Below, in pieces: positions 47,305 to 55,568 of a stretch of DNA of 64,000 bases. The notes under the pieces were generated by a model. It was given only the letters and a program-made list of their open reading frames with translations. It ran no database searches and was not told the origin of the DNA. The position numbers were made by a program, and so were the translations under genes. This DNA comes from Ancylomarina sp. DW003. Lineage in GTDB: Bacteria; Bacteroidota; Bacteroidia; Bacteroidales; Marinifilaceae. The stretch lies in assembly GCF_029029505.1 (NCBI RefSeq), contig NZ_JAKJSD010000019.1:1-64000 (forward strand). The letters are read 5' to 3'. How positions within the stretch are numbered: position 1 is the first letter of the stretch; every line of letters starts with the position of its first letter.

Positions 47305-47427
47305 ATGGAGCAGTCTAATGATTTTACATTTGAATATACTATAACTATGGATCGCTTATATAATTTCTTTTCTGATTTAATGGATGAGGAATTTGAAGAG
47401 TCTGAAAAGGCAAATTGTTTTGATTAA
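47305..47427 (+). CDS. Tiny ORF, second copy (40 aa)
   Basis: ATG 47305 to TAA 47427. The product contains YTITMDRLYNFFSDLMDEEF, matching the 48-residue ORF before glpD (TM-R-YNFFSDL-DEE). The C-terminus differs (ESEKANCFD). It is acidic with no signal or membrane helix. It stands alone here because the glpD copy that would have followed is lost. It may still be expressed. Function unknown. Confidence 0.6.
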   Translation: MEQSNDFTFEYTITMDRLYNFFSDLMDEEFEESEKANCFD

Positions 47428-47456
47428 TAAAATTAAATGTAGTCTTTTATGAGGAT

Positions 47457-47500
47457 GAAGTTTATAAGAGATTGTATAAGTTAGGTTTGTTGTTTGTTTT
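47457..47500 (+). repeat. Duplicated spacer sequence (copy 2)
   Basis: GAAGTTTATAAGAGATTG and GTTAGGTTTGTTGTTTG resemble 44723-44766. They suggest the region arose by more than one tandem duplication step. Confidence 0.6.
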
Positions 47501-47568
47501 ATTTAAATTGATCATTCTTCTTTCGAGTATAAGTTTTGTTGATGTTTTAAGAATAGAGAGGGCTTAAC

Positions 47569-47584
47569 GTAAAGTTAACTTTAC
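47569..47584. promoter_or_regulatory. 16-bp perfect palindrome upstream of porin, candidate operator
   Basis: GTAAAGTTAACTTTAC, about 28 nt upstream of a -7-like element and 95 nt before the porin start. A probable binding site for a dimeric regulator, identity unknown. Confidence 0.5.
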
Positions 47585-47611
47585 CGTTACTTACTGATTA
47601 AATTGTGACTC

Positions 47612-47619
47612 TATTTTTG
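47612..47619 (+). promoter_or_regulatory. Candidate -7 element of porin 47679
   Basis: TATTTTTG fits TAnnTTTG. No good -33 TTTG is present, consistent with an activator-dependent promoter using the palindrome upstream. Confidence 0.45.
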
Positions 47620-47678
47620 TGCATGAATTAGATGAGGTATGTCTAATTTTCGTGTACTACTAAATAAAAACAACCACA

Positions 47679-48713
47679 ATGAAAAGAATGAAAACAATTT
47701 TAGGTCTATTGTTAATGACCTTATGCTTGGGAGCAGTGGCTCAGGAAAACTCAGAATTTAAGCCATCAGGAAAAGCAACAGGAAAAGTATTCTTTAATTA
47801 CCATTACGATATGACTGATGGAGAAGAACAGGAGAGTAGTTTTGAAATAAAGAGAGCTTATTTGGGATACAACTATAATATTGCAAAAGGTTTAAAAGCA
47901 AGTATTACGCTAGATGTTGGTAAGAATGATGGCGGTAGCGACTACACGGCTTATCTTAAGAAAGCCCAGTTAGAGTGGAAAGCATCATCTGCAGTAAAAG
48001 TATCATTGGGGATGATTAGTACAATCCAGTTTAAAGAACAAGAAAAATTCTGGGGGTATCGTTATATTATGAAATCTTTTAATGATCAGTATGGCTTTGG
48101 CCCAAGTGCTGATGTAGGTATTAAAGCTAATTTTAAATTGAGCGATTCTTTTTCGGCAAATGCTTTTATTATTAATGGAGAAGGCTACAAAAAAGTACAG
48201 GATGAAGATGGTAAACAAAAAGTAGGAGCCAGTTTAATTTATAAGCACAAAGGCTTAATTGCTAAAGCTTACGCAGATGCTAATTCAGGTAAAGTGATGA
48301 CTGAAGGTGGAAAAGAGAAGGATGTTACAGTATCAGCTTTAGCTACTTTTATTGGATATAAATTCTCTGATAAGTTTAGATTAGCTGCAGAATACAACCA
48401 ATTAGTTAATGGAGAGAAATACTCAAAAGTAGCAGAAGATAAAGATTTAGAAGGGTTTTCTTTCTACTCAACATACACATTCAATAAGAAATGGGAAGTG
48501 TTTGGAAGATATGACAATTTATCTTCGAATAAACTTGAAGGGGAAGCAGAAAAGTGGAACCTGGCTAAGAATGGTAGCGCAATTACAACAGGTGTTCAAT
48601 ATGCACCAACTAAAGGTTTAAGAATGGCATTTAACTACCGTAACTTTGCTCATAAAGATTCTGGTAAAGAAGATCAATCTCAAGTTTTTGTGAACTTCGA
48701 ATTTAAATTTTAA
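47679..48713 (+). CDS. Porin-like outer-membrane beta-barrel protein
   Basis: A 344-residue protein with signal peptide MKTILGLLLMTLCLGAVAQ. The barrel has alternating strands: GKVFFNYHYDM, FEIKRAYLGYNYNIAKGLKA, KAQLEWKASSAVKVSLGMI, FRLAAEYNQLVNG, WEVFGRYDNLSS. The C-terminal strand VFVNFEFKF ends in Phe. It resembles OprP/OprO-like porins but is shorter and not closely similar to its neighbours. Given the context, it may take up phosphate or organophosphate. Confidence 0.75.
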   Translation: MKRMKTILGLLLMTLCLGAVAQENSEFKPSGKATGKVFFNYHYDMTDGEEQESSFEIKRAYLGYNYNIAKGLKASITLDVGKNDGGSDYTAYLKKAQLEWKASSAVKVSLGMISTIQFKEQEKFWGYRYIMKSFNDQYGFGPSADVGIKANFKLSDSFSANAFIINGEGYKKVQDEDGKQKVGASLIYKHKGLIAKAYADANSGKVMTEGGKEKDVTVSALATFIGYKFSDKFRLAAEYNQLVNGEKYSKVAEDKDLEGFSFYSTYTFNKKWEVFGRYDNLSSNKLEGEAEKWNLAKNGSAITTGVQYAPTKGLRMAFNYRNFAHKDSGKEDQSQVFVNFEFKF

Positions 48714-48732
48714 GCTTGATACAGACTGTTTG

Positions 48733-48763
48733 TAAAAGTCATCCCAACGGGATGGCTTTTACT
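48733..48763 (+). terminator. Terminator after porin 47679
   Basis: AAAAGTCATCCC / GGGATGGCTTTT with one T-G wobble and a 3-nt loop, followed by T-rich sequence. Confidence 0.75.
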
Positions 48764-48875
48764 TTTGATGTTAATTTGGCATTATACCCCATAGGATTAC
48801 ACAGTATAGGTAGAATTATTCAAATTAGTATATTTATGAGCAGATAAAATACACTAATCTAATACAACCTATTTT

Positions 48876-50072
48876 ATGAAAAGACATTATGTGTTATTTA
48901 TTCTCTGTTTTCTTTTTTCAACTTTTTTGTCAGCCCAAAATAAGAATGGAATACTTATGAAAACAAAGAAGGGATCAATTTCTTTTGCCACTGAAGATGG
49001 TAATTTCAAGTTCGGTTTTGGGGGCCGTGTTTATATGGATGCCGCAGGGTATTTTGATGATAAAACAGATTTGGGATCAGGAAGCGAAATGAGAGATATT
49101 CGTCTGCTAATGAAAGCAACACTTTGGAAGAACTGGGATGCTAAAATCAATATTGGTTTTGCTGATGGAACAGTATCTTTAAAGGATGTTTTTCTGACTT
49201 ATAAAATAAATAAAACCAGTTTTGTAAGAGCTGGTCATTTCTTAGAACCATTCGGAATTGAACAAACAGAAAGTTCAAAAACGACTAAGTTTATGCATGC
49301 TGCAAGTACTGTGGAAGCATTCCGTCCAGGAAGAAATTTAGGCGTTTCCTACGCCACCTGGGGTAAGAAATATTCCTGGGAAGCTGGTCTTTTTGGAAGT
49401 GATGCCAATAATAAAACAGCTGGTGATGAAGGTTACAGTTTGACATCAAGGTTTGCATTTGCTCCTGTTCAAACAGATGAAGGAATATTCCATTTGGGTT
49501 TTTCTGGTATCTATAGAACTGCAGATGCGGCTGGTTTTGATGATAATGGTGTTGAGAATGCAAAATCGATCCGCTACCGTTCAAGAGCTGCAACGCATAT
49601 CGAAAGAAGACGATTTATTGATGCAAAAGTATCCAATGCTGAGAATCAAGTAAAGCTAGGTTTTGAAATGATTGCTGCAAGTGGGCCAGTATCTTTGCAA
49701 GGAGAATATATCGATGCTTCAGTTTCAAGAAAATCAGGAAACGAAGATTACCACTCAAAAGGGTGGTATGCTCAGTTTGGCTGGTTGATAAAAGGCGGCG
49801 ACTACAAGTACAAAATAAAATCGGCACGTTTGGCAAAACCAGGTCCCGGATCAGTTGAATTACTAGCCAGATATAATGAGACAGATTTGAATGATACTGA
49901 TGCTGTTATAATGGGTGGTAAGCAAAAGGATTTAACTTTAGGTTGTACCTGGTATGTGAACCACAACGTTATGATGAAGTTTAATTTTACGAATGTAGAC
50001 TTGGATGAAAATTCTCTAAATGGAGAAGAAAATTTCAATATGATTCAAACACGTTTACAGTTTTCGTTTTAG
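48876..50072 (+). CDS. OprP/OprO-type porin, paralogue of 43211
   Basis: A 398-residue beta-barrel with signal peptide LFILCFLFSTFLSAQ. It shares the porin 43211 pattern: FGGRVYMDAAGYFDDKTDL, DAKINIGFADGTVSLKDVFL, GHFLEPFGIEQTESSKTTKF, LLARYNETDLNDTDA, and a C-terminal MIQTRLQFSF. The paralogue has HYFDDKTDLSSDASVEDIRLG and NFFEPFGIEASASSK at the same places. A phosphate- or anion-selective channel is the family expectation. Confidence 0.85.
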   Translation: MKRHYVLFILCFLFSTFLSAQNKNGILMKTKKGSISFATEDGNFKFGFGGRVYMDAAGYFDDKTDLGSGSEMRDIRLLMKATLWKNWDAKINIGFADGTVSLKDVFLTYKINKTSFVRAGHFLEPFGIEQTESSKTTKFMHAASTVEAFRPGRNLGVSYATWGKKYSWEAGLFGSDANNKTAGDEGYSLTSRFAFAPVQTDEGIFHLGFSGIYRTADAAGFDDNGVENAKSIRYRSRAATHIERRRFIDAKVSNAENQVKLGFEMIAASGPVSLQGEYIDASVSRKSGNEDYHSKGWYAQFGWLIKGGDYKYKIKSARLAKPGPGSVELLARYNETDLNDTDAVIMGGKQKDLTLGCTWYVNHNVMMKFNFTNVDLDENSLNGEENFNMIQTRLQFSF

Positions 50073-50094
50073 GAAACCCTGAAAATAGATAATG

Positions 50095-50124
50095 AAAAGC
50101 TATCCTTCTGGATAGCTTTTTTTG
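50095..50124. terminator. Terminator between porin and macro-domain gene
   Basis: AAAAGCTATCC / GGATAGCTTTT 11-bp stem, 4-nt loop, T-run on the plus side and A-run before it. It can serve both convergent genes. Confidence 0.9.
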
Positions 50125-50136
50125 TTATTCGTATTT

Positions 50137-50646
50137 TTACAGAATATCTTTTAATAAATCTAGGTAGAGTTTATAATTCGTATCATCGAAAACACAAAAG
50201 GTAATTTGCCTAACATGCTTAAGTTTTTCTGACCTTTTCTTTATTGCTTTTACGGCAATTTTAGCCGCTTCTTCTTTGGGGTAGCCATAAACGCCTGTGC
50301 TGATATTAGGAAAAGCTATAGATTCTAACTTATTTTTATCTGCTAATTTAAGACTTTCCTTATAGCAAGATTTCAATAGTTTGGCTTCATTATTTTGTCC
50401 ATTTTTCCATATTGGACCAACGGTATGGATTACATGTTTGCATGGGAGCTTGTATGCTTTTGTAATTTTAGCTTCCCCCGTAAGGCAACCTTTTAGAGTT
50501 TTGCATTCTTTTAGTAATTCGGAGCCAGCCACGCGATGAATAGCACCATCGACTCCGCCACCACCTAGTAAGCTTGAATTGGCAGCATTTACAATGGCAT
50601 CAACTTTTAATTGTGTGATATCTCCTTTGAATAGTTTAATTTTCAT
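50137..50646 (-). CDS. Macro-domain (ADP-ribose hydrolase-like) protein
   Basis: A 169-residue single macro domain of MacroD type: [20 protein letters not shown], then [20 protein letters not shown] (catalytic loop), [22 protein letters not shown] and [20 protein letters not shown]. Family members hydrolyse O-acetyl-ADP-ribose or remove ADP-ribose from proteins. All loop residues appear intact. It is a stand-alone gene with no ADP-ribosyltransferase partner nearby. Confidence 0.93.
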   Translation of the reverse strand: MKIKLFKGDITQLKVDAIVNAANSSLLGGGGVDGAIHRVAGSELLKECKTLKGCLTGEAKITKAYKLPCKHVIHTVGPIWKNGQNNEAKLLKSCYKESLKLADKNKLESIAFPNISTGVYGYPKEEAAKIAVKAIKKRSEKLKHVRQITFCVFDDTNYKLYLDLLKDIL

Positions 50647-50947
50647 AAAGCTTCATTTAGAATGAAAAAAATATTGAAAAATTAACGTAAATTAAATTTT
50701 GAGCTTTTAAAGCTTTTAAACACAGCTTTATCTATCAAAATTATGAATTAAGAATCAATAAAAAAAAAAGAAGCGAAAACGATTGCAAAGTGCTGATAGT
50801 GAAAATGTTTCTTTTGTTTTAAGAAAATAGTTTTAAATTAGCATCAGCTAGCCAAGCCATATAATTTGAAATAATTGATAATTGATTGAAATCAGGATTT
50901 TTAAGAATAGGATGACACTCTTATCAATTAAAACTTAAACTTTGAAT
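50647..50947. other. Divergent intergenic region macro/pfkA
   Basis: About 300 AT-rich bases. No RNA gene, repeat or consensus TAnnTTTG with a matched -33 box was found. It must contain the promoters of both flanking genes. Confidence 0.5.
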
Positions 50948-52042
50948 ATGAAAAGAGTATTAGTTGCAACAGGGGGTGGCGATTGCCCGGGATTAAATGC
51001 GGTAATTCGTGCAGTAGTAAAACGTGCAGCACAAGAAAAAGATTGGGAAGTAATAGGTAGTATTCAGTCTTTCGATGGAATATTAAAAGAGCCTACTGAA
51101 ATAAAAATATTAGATGATGCTGCCGTAAAAGGCATCCATTATCAGGGAGGAACTATAATTGGAACAACAACTAAAGGTGGTCCTTTTGCTTGGCCAGTTA
51201 AAAATTCTGATGGAACATGGGGATCAGCTGATCGTTCCGATGAGATGATTCGCAAACTGCAATATTTAGGCGTTGATGCTGTAATTAGTATTGGTGGTGA
51301 CGGTTCACAGAAAATTTCACAAGCTTTATATGAGAAAGGTTTAAATATTATTGGTGTTCCTAAGACTATTGATAACGACTTGATGGCGACTGATTTTACT
51401 TTCGGTTACCAGACTGCAGTTCAGGTTTGTACAGAAGCTGTTGATAAGCTGAAAACAACGGCTGCATCTCACAACCGTATTTTCATTCTGGAAGCAATGG
51501 GACGTGATGCAGGATGGATTGCTTTATCGGCAGCTATTGCTGGTGGTGCAGAAGCATGTTTGATACCTGAAATTCCTTACGATATCACGAAAGTGAAAGA
51601 GAAGTTAGATACGCGTTTTCTCAAAGGCAAAGGTTTTGGAATTATTGTAATTGCTGAAGGTGCAATGCCGGAAGGAGGAGAGGCCCTTGCTGAAGAGAGT
51701 ATTGAAGTTGGTAATCCAAACTTGAAATTAAGTGGTGCTGCAGATCGTTTGGCATACGAGCTAAAGGAAGCTGGTATTGAAGCTGATATTAGAACAACAG
51801 TGCTAGGTCACTTACAACGTGGCGGTATTCCTATGGCCTATGACCGGGTGCTGGCAACTCAGTTTGGAGTGAAAGCTTTCGAAATGGTTTTGGAAAAGAA
51901 ATTTGGACATATGGTAGCTTACCATCACCCGGAAGTTGTAGCTGTACCACTTCCTGAAGCAATTGGAAAACAAAACCTTGTTGATCCGGATTCAAACTTG
52001 GTTAAAACAGCTAAAGGTGTTGGAATCTGCTTCGGAGACTAA
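50948..52042 (+). CDS. pfkA: 6-phosphofructokinase
   Basis: A 364-residue phosphofructokinase converting fructose-6-phosphate to fructose-1,6-bisphosphate. Motifs: ATGGGDCPGLNAVIRAVV, ISIGGDGSQKIS, GVPKTIDNDL, EAMGRDAGWIAL and TVLGHLQRGG. It has Gly in GGDGS (ATP-type) but Lys in PKTIDND (PPi-type position), the combination of the mixed/group III PFKs, which are usually ATP-dependent. A TTG opens the frame 6 nt earlier; ATG 50948 is the likely start. A strong terminator follows. Confidence 0.94.
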   Translation: MKRVLVATGGGDCPGLNAVIRAVVKRAAQEKDWEVIGSIQSFDGILKEPTEIKILDDAAVKGIHYQGGTIIGTTTKGGPFAWPVKNSDGTWGSADRSDEMIRKLQYLGVDAVISIGGDGSQKISQALYEKGLNIIGVPKTIDNDLMATDFTFGYQTAVQVCTEAVDKLKTTAASHNRIFILEAMGRDAGWIALSAAIAGGAEACLIPEIPYDITKVKEKLDTRFLKGKGFGIIVIAEGAMPEGGEALAEESIEVGNPNLKLSGAADRLAYELKEAGIEADIRTTVLGHLQRGGIPMAYDRVLATQFGVKAFEMVLEKKFGHMVAYHHPEVVAVPLPEAIGKQNLVDPDSNLVKTAKGVGICFGD

Positions 52043-52067
52043 ATAGAGTTAAATAATAGAATATAAG

Positions 52068-52105
52068 AAACCCGAAAGTTGTAATACTTTCGGGTTTTGT
52101 TTTTT
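52068..52105. terminator. Terminator between pfkA and DCC gene
   Basis: AAACCCGAAAGT / ACTTTCGGGTTT 12-bp stem, 6-nt loop and T-rich tail, between convergent genes. Confidence 0.9.
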
Positions 52106-52511
52106 ATATGAATCTATCTTTCCATTCTTCTTTAGGCATCATGCAAAATTGTTTCTTGCCAAACCAGGAATAACGGTTTTGTGCGATTAGATTGTAAAAC
52201 CAATCACAAAAACGTTTGGGGAAGTGTCTAAAATGATAGATCACTTTCCACGGGTAACTCAGGTGTTTTGAGATTCGGAAAGCCGCTTCACTTTTGATAT
52301 AAGCCTGATTATTTTCTATAAATATGAGGCTGTCCATAGGTCTATTTCCCAAATTTAAATCCTTTAATAACTCTTTTGCTTTTGCAGATTGCAAAGGAGA
52401 AAAGCGCAGATTCTTTTCCTGATTATAAGCCAATATAAACCTTACAGAGGTATTGCATAAATTACAAACACCGTCGAAAAGAACAATTGGGCAAGGTGAA
52501 TCTGTCGTCAT
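52104..52511 (-). CDS. DCC-family thiol-disulfide oxidoreductase-like protein
   Basis: A 135-residue protein of the DUF393/DCC family named for the DxxCxxC start: CPIVLFDGVCNLCNTSVRFI (residues 7-26), then FSPLQSAKAKELL and YSWFGKKQFCMMPKEEWKDRFI at the end. A thioredoxin-like fold is predicted for the family. The biochemical role is unclear. It is the last gene of the arsR-led cluster, 20 nt after the permease, and may contribute thiol chemistry to it. Confidence 0.85.
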   Translation of the reverse strand: MTTDSPCPIVLFDGVCNLCNTSVRFILAYNQEKNLRFSPLQSAKAKELLKDLNLGNRPMDSLIFIENNQAYIKSEAAFRISKHLSYPWKVIYHFRHFPKRFCDWFYNLIAQNRYSWFGKKQFCMMPKEEWKDRFI

Positions 52512-52531
52512 ATTAAAAGTTAGAATCTAAA

Positions 52532-53566
52532 TTAAAAGAAGATATTAAAAATAAAGCCTACAGCTAGAATTCCAGCAGCAACAACTCCAATAAAGATAAG
52601 AATCAAAGGCATTTTTAATACCTTTTTCAGGATAATAATCTCAGGCAGAGATAAGCCAATTACCGACATCATAAAGGCTAAGGCTGTTCCAAGTGATGCC
52701 CCTTTTTCAATAAGTACACTTACAATCGGAATGATACCAGCCGCATTCGAATACATTGGAATACCAATTAAAATTGAAAGAGGTACCGAATACCAAACTG
52801 ATTTACCCATCAAGTTAGCCATGAAATCTTCGGGAACATAGCCATGAGCAGCGGCACCAATGGCAACACCAATCACAATATAAAGCCAGATTTTACCAAC
52901 AATTTCCTTAACCGTTTCAAAACCAAGTTTAATCCTTTCTGAGAAAGTGATTTTTGTTTCATCAACACCAGTTTGTCCTGTTTTAACTTCGAATACCCAT
53001 TCCTGAATATATTTTTCAAGCTTAAGAACACCAATAAGCCAACCTGCAACAATTGCAATTAATAAGCCTGTAAGGGTGTAGATTATTGCTGTTTTCCATC
53101 CGAAAAGGCCCACTAACATGATAAGGGCAATTTCGTTGACCATAGGCGCAGCAATAAGAAAGCTGAAAGTAACTCCTAGTGGCACACCAGCCTCAACAAA
53201 CCCTAAAAACAATGGAATGGCTGAGCAAGAACAAAAAGGCGTTAAAACACCTAAAAGAGCAGCCATAATATTCCCCATGAAGGTGGATTTACCCGCTAAA
53301 GCTTTTTTCGTTTTTTCAGGAGAAAAATAACTTCGAATAATACCAACGCCGAAAATAACCAGAACCAGAAGTAAAAGAACTTTAGGTACTTCAAAAATGA
53401 AGAAACGTAGCGTTTCACTCAAATGACTTTCGGGCATTCCCAATAAGCCATCGATAATAAAATCAGAGATATTCTGAAGATTAACGTATAAAAGATACCA
53501 AACTGGTAAAAGAAGTAAAACTGAGAGCAGTTGCTTTCTATTGGTGATTTGAATTGATTTAATCAT
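52532..53566 (-). CDS. Permease, DUF318/ArsP-like
   Basis: A 344-residue inner-membrane permease with about 8-10 helices. The defining motif is TPFCSCSAIPLFLGFVEAG, followed by FLIAAPMVNEIALIMLVGLF and, in the second half, SVPLSILIGIPMYSNAAGII. Related proteins export trivalent organoarsenicals (ArsP) or metals. It is 11 nt after arsG in the same orientation, so it probably serves the same detoxification route. The CSCS cysteines may be thiol ligands for As(III). Confidence 0.85.
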   Translation of the reverse strand: MIKSIQITNRKQLLSVLLLLPVWYLLYVNLQNISDFIIDGLLGMPESHLSETLRFFIFEVPKVLLLLVLVIFGVGIIRSYFSPEKTKKALAGKSTFMGNIMAALLGVLTPFCSCSAIPLFLGFVEAGVPLGVTFSFLIAAPMVNEIALIMLVGLFGWKTAIIYTLTGLLIAIVAGWLIGVLKLEKYIQEWVFEVKTGQTGVDETKITFSERIKLGFETVKEIVGKIWLYIVIGVAIGAAAHGYVPEDFMANLMGKSVWYSVPLSILIGIPMYSNAAGIIPIVSVLIEKGASLGTALAFMMSVIGLSLPEIIILKKVLKMPLILIFIGVVAAGILAVGFIFNIFF

Positions 53567-53577
53567 GACTTAATAAC

Positions 53578-54282
53578 TTAAGCAATAAAGAATATATATG
53601 TGAAATAAAGTCCGGCAATAATGAAAATGACTGCTGCCACTTTTCTAAACCAGAACTCGAAGCTTTTTACCTTATTGTAGAAATTTCCAACGCCTGAAAG
53701 TGTGAAGGCAAGTAGATAGGCAATAATAATTACAGGAAGGCCTGTTGCTACAGCATAAACAAAGGGTAGAAATAAACCATCTGGTGATGAAATACTAATA
53801 GGAACAAGCATTCCGAAGTATAAAATACCACTGTATGGGCAAAATGCCAGAGCGAATATAATTCCCAACAGAAGTGCTCCCCAATAGCTTCCTTTTATTT
53901 TTTCGCCATTCAATTTTTCAGTAATTCTTCCTACACCAGGAAAATTGAATGAGATAATATCAAGCATGAATATGCCGATAAGAATTAGAACAGGGCCTAA
54001 TAAACGTTCACCATATGAATGGAAAAAAGAAGAAACATCAAACTTACTTGCTCCAAAATAGAGAATAACACCAAGAACTGTATAGCTAATTGCACGTCCT
54101 AAGGTATAAACCAAACCACTTATAAATATCTTCTTTTTATCGCCTAAACTTTTACTAATATAAGCTGTAGCTGTAATATTTGTTGCCAGTGGACATGGGC
54201 TAATAGCCGTCATAATTCCAAGCAGAAAAGCTGAAAATATGGGTAGATTACTTTGTGCTAACAGTTGATCCAGATATTCCAT
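53578..54282 (-). CDS. arsG: ArsG-like efflux permease (CcdA/DsbD-type membrane protein)
   Basis: A 234-residue, six-helix protein of the DsbD/CcdA transmembrane family. It has LLGIMTAISPCPLATNITA (about 21-39) and the second-half counterpart GIIFALAFCPYSGILYFGM. The paired Pro-Cys-Pro and Cys-Pro helices are typical. In arsEFG clusters this protein is the efflux permease for reduced aromatic arsenicals. The presence of E- and F-like genes upstream supports that assignment over cytochrome c biogenesis. A 174-nt gap with an inverted repeat separates it from arsF. Confidence 0.75.
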   Translation of the reverse strand: MEYLDQLLAQSNLPIFSAFLLGIMTAISPCPLATNITATAYISKSLGDKKKIFISGLVYTLGRAISYTVLGVILYFGASKFDVSSFFHSYGERLLGPVLILIGIFMLDIISFNFPGVGRITEKLNGEKIKGSYWGALLLGIIFALAFCPYSGILYFGMLVPISISSPDGLFLPFVYAVATGLPVIIIAYLLAFTLSGVGNFYNKVKSFEFWFRKVAAVIFIIAGLYFTYIFFIA

Positions 54283-54383
54283 TTAATTCGTTTTATGACT
54301 TAGCAATAGCTCATTCAATCCCAAACACGAAGGTTTTAAATCTTGAGTTATTTAAATATCACTAAGTTGTAATTATGAATAGT

Positions 54384-54421
54384 ATGTACTGTTACACCTC
54401 AATTGAAATATAACAGTACAT
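54384..54421. repeat. 11-bp perfect inverted repeat between arsF and arsG
   Basis: ATGTACTGTTA and TAACAGTACAT separated by 16 nt. No T-run follows on the minus strand, so it may be an RNA processing hairpin or an operator for arsG. Confidence 0.5.
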
Positions 54422-54456
54422 GAGATCTTTATAATTAAGAGTGAAAAAACGAGTTT

Positions 54457-54924
54457 CTAGCTCTCAGACTTAAGAGTCGATTTCAACTTTTCAATATAGT
54501 CTTTAGGGTTGCTTATTGCATTACGAAATGCAAAGTTTGTAAGATCCTCGATTTTACCTGATTTTGCATGTAAAATCATCAAACTTGAACCAGTTGCTTC
54601 GAATTGTTTTGCTAAATCTTTGTTTTCTTCCTGATCAATGTTTATGTCATAAAACTTCACATTCAACTCAGCAGCAACTTCTTTAGCTTGTGCACCAACA
54701 GATTTACAAGTTTTACATTTTCTATCGCCATGGAAATAGTATATGCCAGCACCTTTAGTACTTTCAGCTACTTTAGTATCGCTACATTTTGAAGCACATC
54801 CATTGCATCCTGATGCACATTCAGTAGAAGCTTCTTCTGCTTTCGCAGTTTTTTTAGCCTTTGATTGGCATGCTCCAAAGCTAAGACCTAATGCAAGTAC
54901 GGCTAGTATTAAATAATTTTTCAT
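54457..54924 (-). CDS. arsF: ArsF-like lipoprotein (nitroreductase subunit type)
   Basis: A 155-residue lipoprotein: signal LILAVLALGLSFGACQS with lipobox Cys at 19. A Cys-rich linker (CASGCNGCASKC, about 37-48) follows, then a thioredoxin-fold domain with YYFHGDRKCKTCKSVG (CxxC about 69-72) and DINIDQEENKDLAKQF. This layout is that of ArsF, reported with ArsE as a nitroreductase for nitroaromatic arsenicals. It is anchored facing the periplasm. It is 20 nt downstream of arsE. Confidence 0.75.
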   Translation of the reverse strand: MKNYLILAVLALGLSFGACQSKAKKTAKAEEASTECASGCNGCASKCSDTKVAESTKGAGIYYFHGDRKCKTCKSVGAQAKEVAAELNVKFYDINIDQEENKDLAKQFEATGSSLMILHAKSGKIEDLTNFAFRNAISNPKDYIEKLKSTLKSES

Positions 54925-54944
54925 GTGGGATTTGTTTATTGGAT

Positions 54945-55181
54945 TTATACAGCTTGAATTAGTTCTTTGATTTCAGATACAGATGGCACTTTACCACTAA
55001 ATAACACTTTCTCATTTACAACCAAAGCTGGAGTAGACATAACGCCATAAGAAAGAATTTTAAGCATATCATCAACCTTTGTTACAGAAGCTTCAATATT
55101 CAATTCTTCAAGTGCTTTTTGTGTTGCATCGTGTAGGGTGTTGCACTTTTTGCAACCAGGACCTAATACTTTAATATCCAT
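54945..55181 (-). CDS. arsE: Small thioredoxin-like protein (ArsE-like)
   Basis: A 78-residue redox protein: MDIKVLGPGCKKCNTLHDAT (CxxC at 10-13), a helix ALEELNIEAS, and YGVMSTPALVVNEKVLFSGK with the cis-proline strand. It is the minimal thioredoxin fold also called redox-active disulfide protein 2. Position between arsR and arsF supports an ArsE role. Standing alone it would simply be a thioredoxin. Confidence 0.8.
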   Translation of the reverse strand: MDIKVLGPGCKKCNTLHDATQKALEELNIEASVTKVDDMLKILSYGVMSTPALVVNEKVLFSGKVPSVSEIKELIQAV

Positions 55182-55234
55182 GTTTATTTTGTTTAAGTTT
55201 TTTAAGATGGCCTAGGCAACCTTAGTTTTGTTTA

Positions 55235-55558
55235 TTATTTTATTTCTGTCATCGCTTTTTCCGAGTCAAAAAGAGATTCAAACATTTCACTTGCTCTGGC
55301 CCAATTCTCTTTATTCAAACAATATTTAATTTTTGGAGGAACAATCTCTCCTTGTATTAAACCCGATGCTTTCAACTCTTTCAAGTGTTGTGAAAGGGTA
55401 GAACGGGCAATGGGCACTTCTTCAGCCAAATCGCCACTGTAGCAGCAGGATTGGCTTGATAAGAGTTTGCAAATGTAGACTCTCACCGGATGTGATAGTG
55501 CTTTAGCAAAACGAGCTAATTGTTTTTCTTGGTCGGAATAGAATTTTTCGTCGGTCAT
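55235..55558 (-). CDS. arsR: ArsR-family transcriptional repressor
   Basis: A 107-residue winged-helix regulator from ATG 55558 (the frame extends upstream to 55615, but ATG 55558 gives the family start MTDEKFYSDQEKQLARFAK). HTH: FAKALSHPVRVYICKLLSSQ, SCCYSGDLAEEVPIARSTLSQHLKELKASGLI. The CC pair (residues about 37-38, SQSCCYSG) sits at the alpha-3 region where As(III) or metal-sensing cysteines occur. A palindromic site lies 10 nt before the start. It heads the arsE-arsF-arsG-permease-DCC cluster. Confidence 0.88.
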   Translation of the reverse strand: MTDEKFYSDQEKQLARFAKALSHPVRVYICKLLSSQSCCYSGDLAEEVPIARSTLSQHLKELKASGLIQGEIVPPKIKYCLNKENWARASEMFESLFDSEKAMTEIK

Positions 55559-55568
55559 ATGTTTCGCA

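Noticed and set aside
53578-54282. Cytochrome c biogenesis protein CcdA
   Set aside because: The membrane family is shared, but the neighbours (arsR, arsE-, arsF-like, permease) and the absence of cytochrome c genes favour an ArsG-like role.
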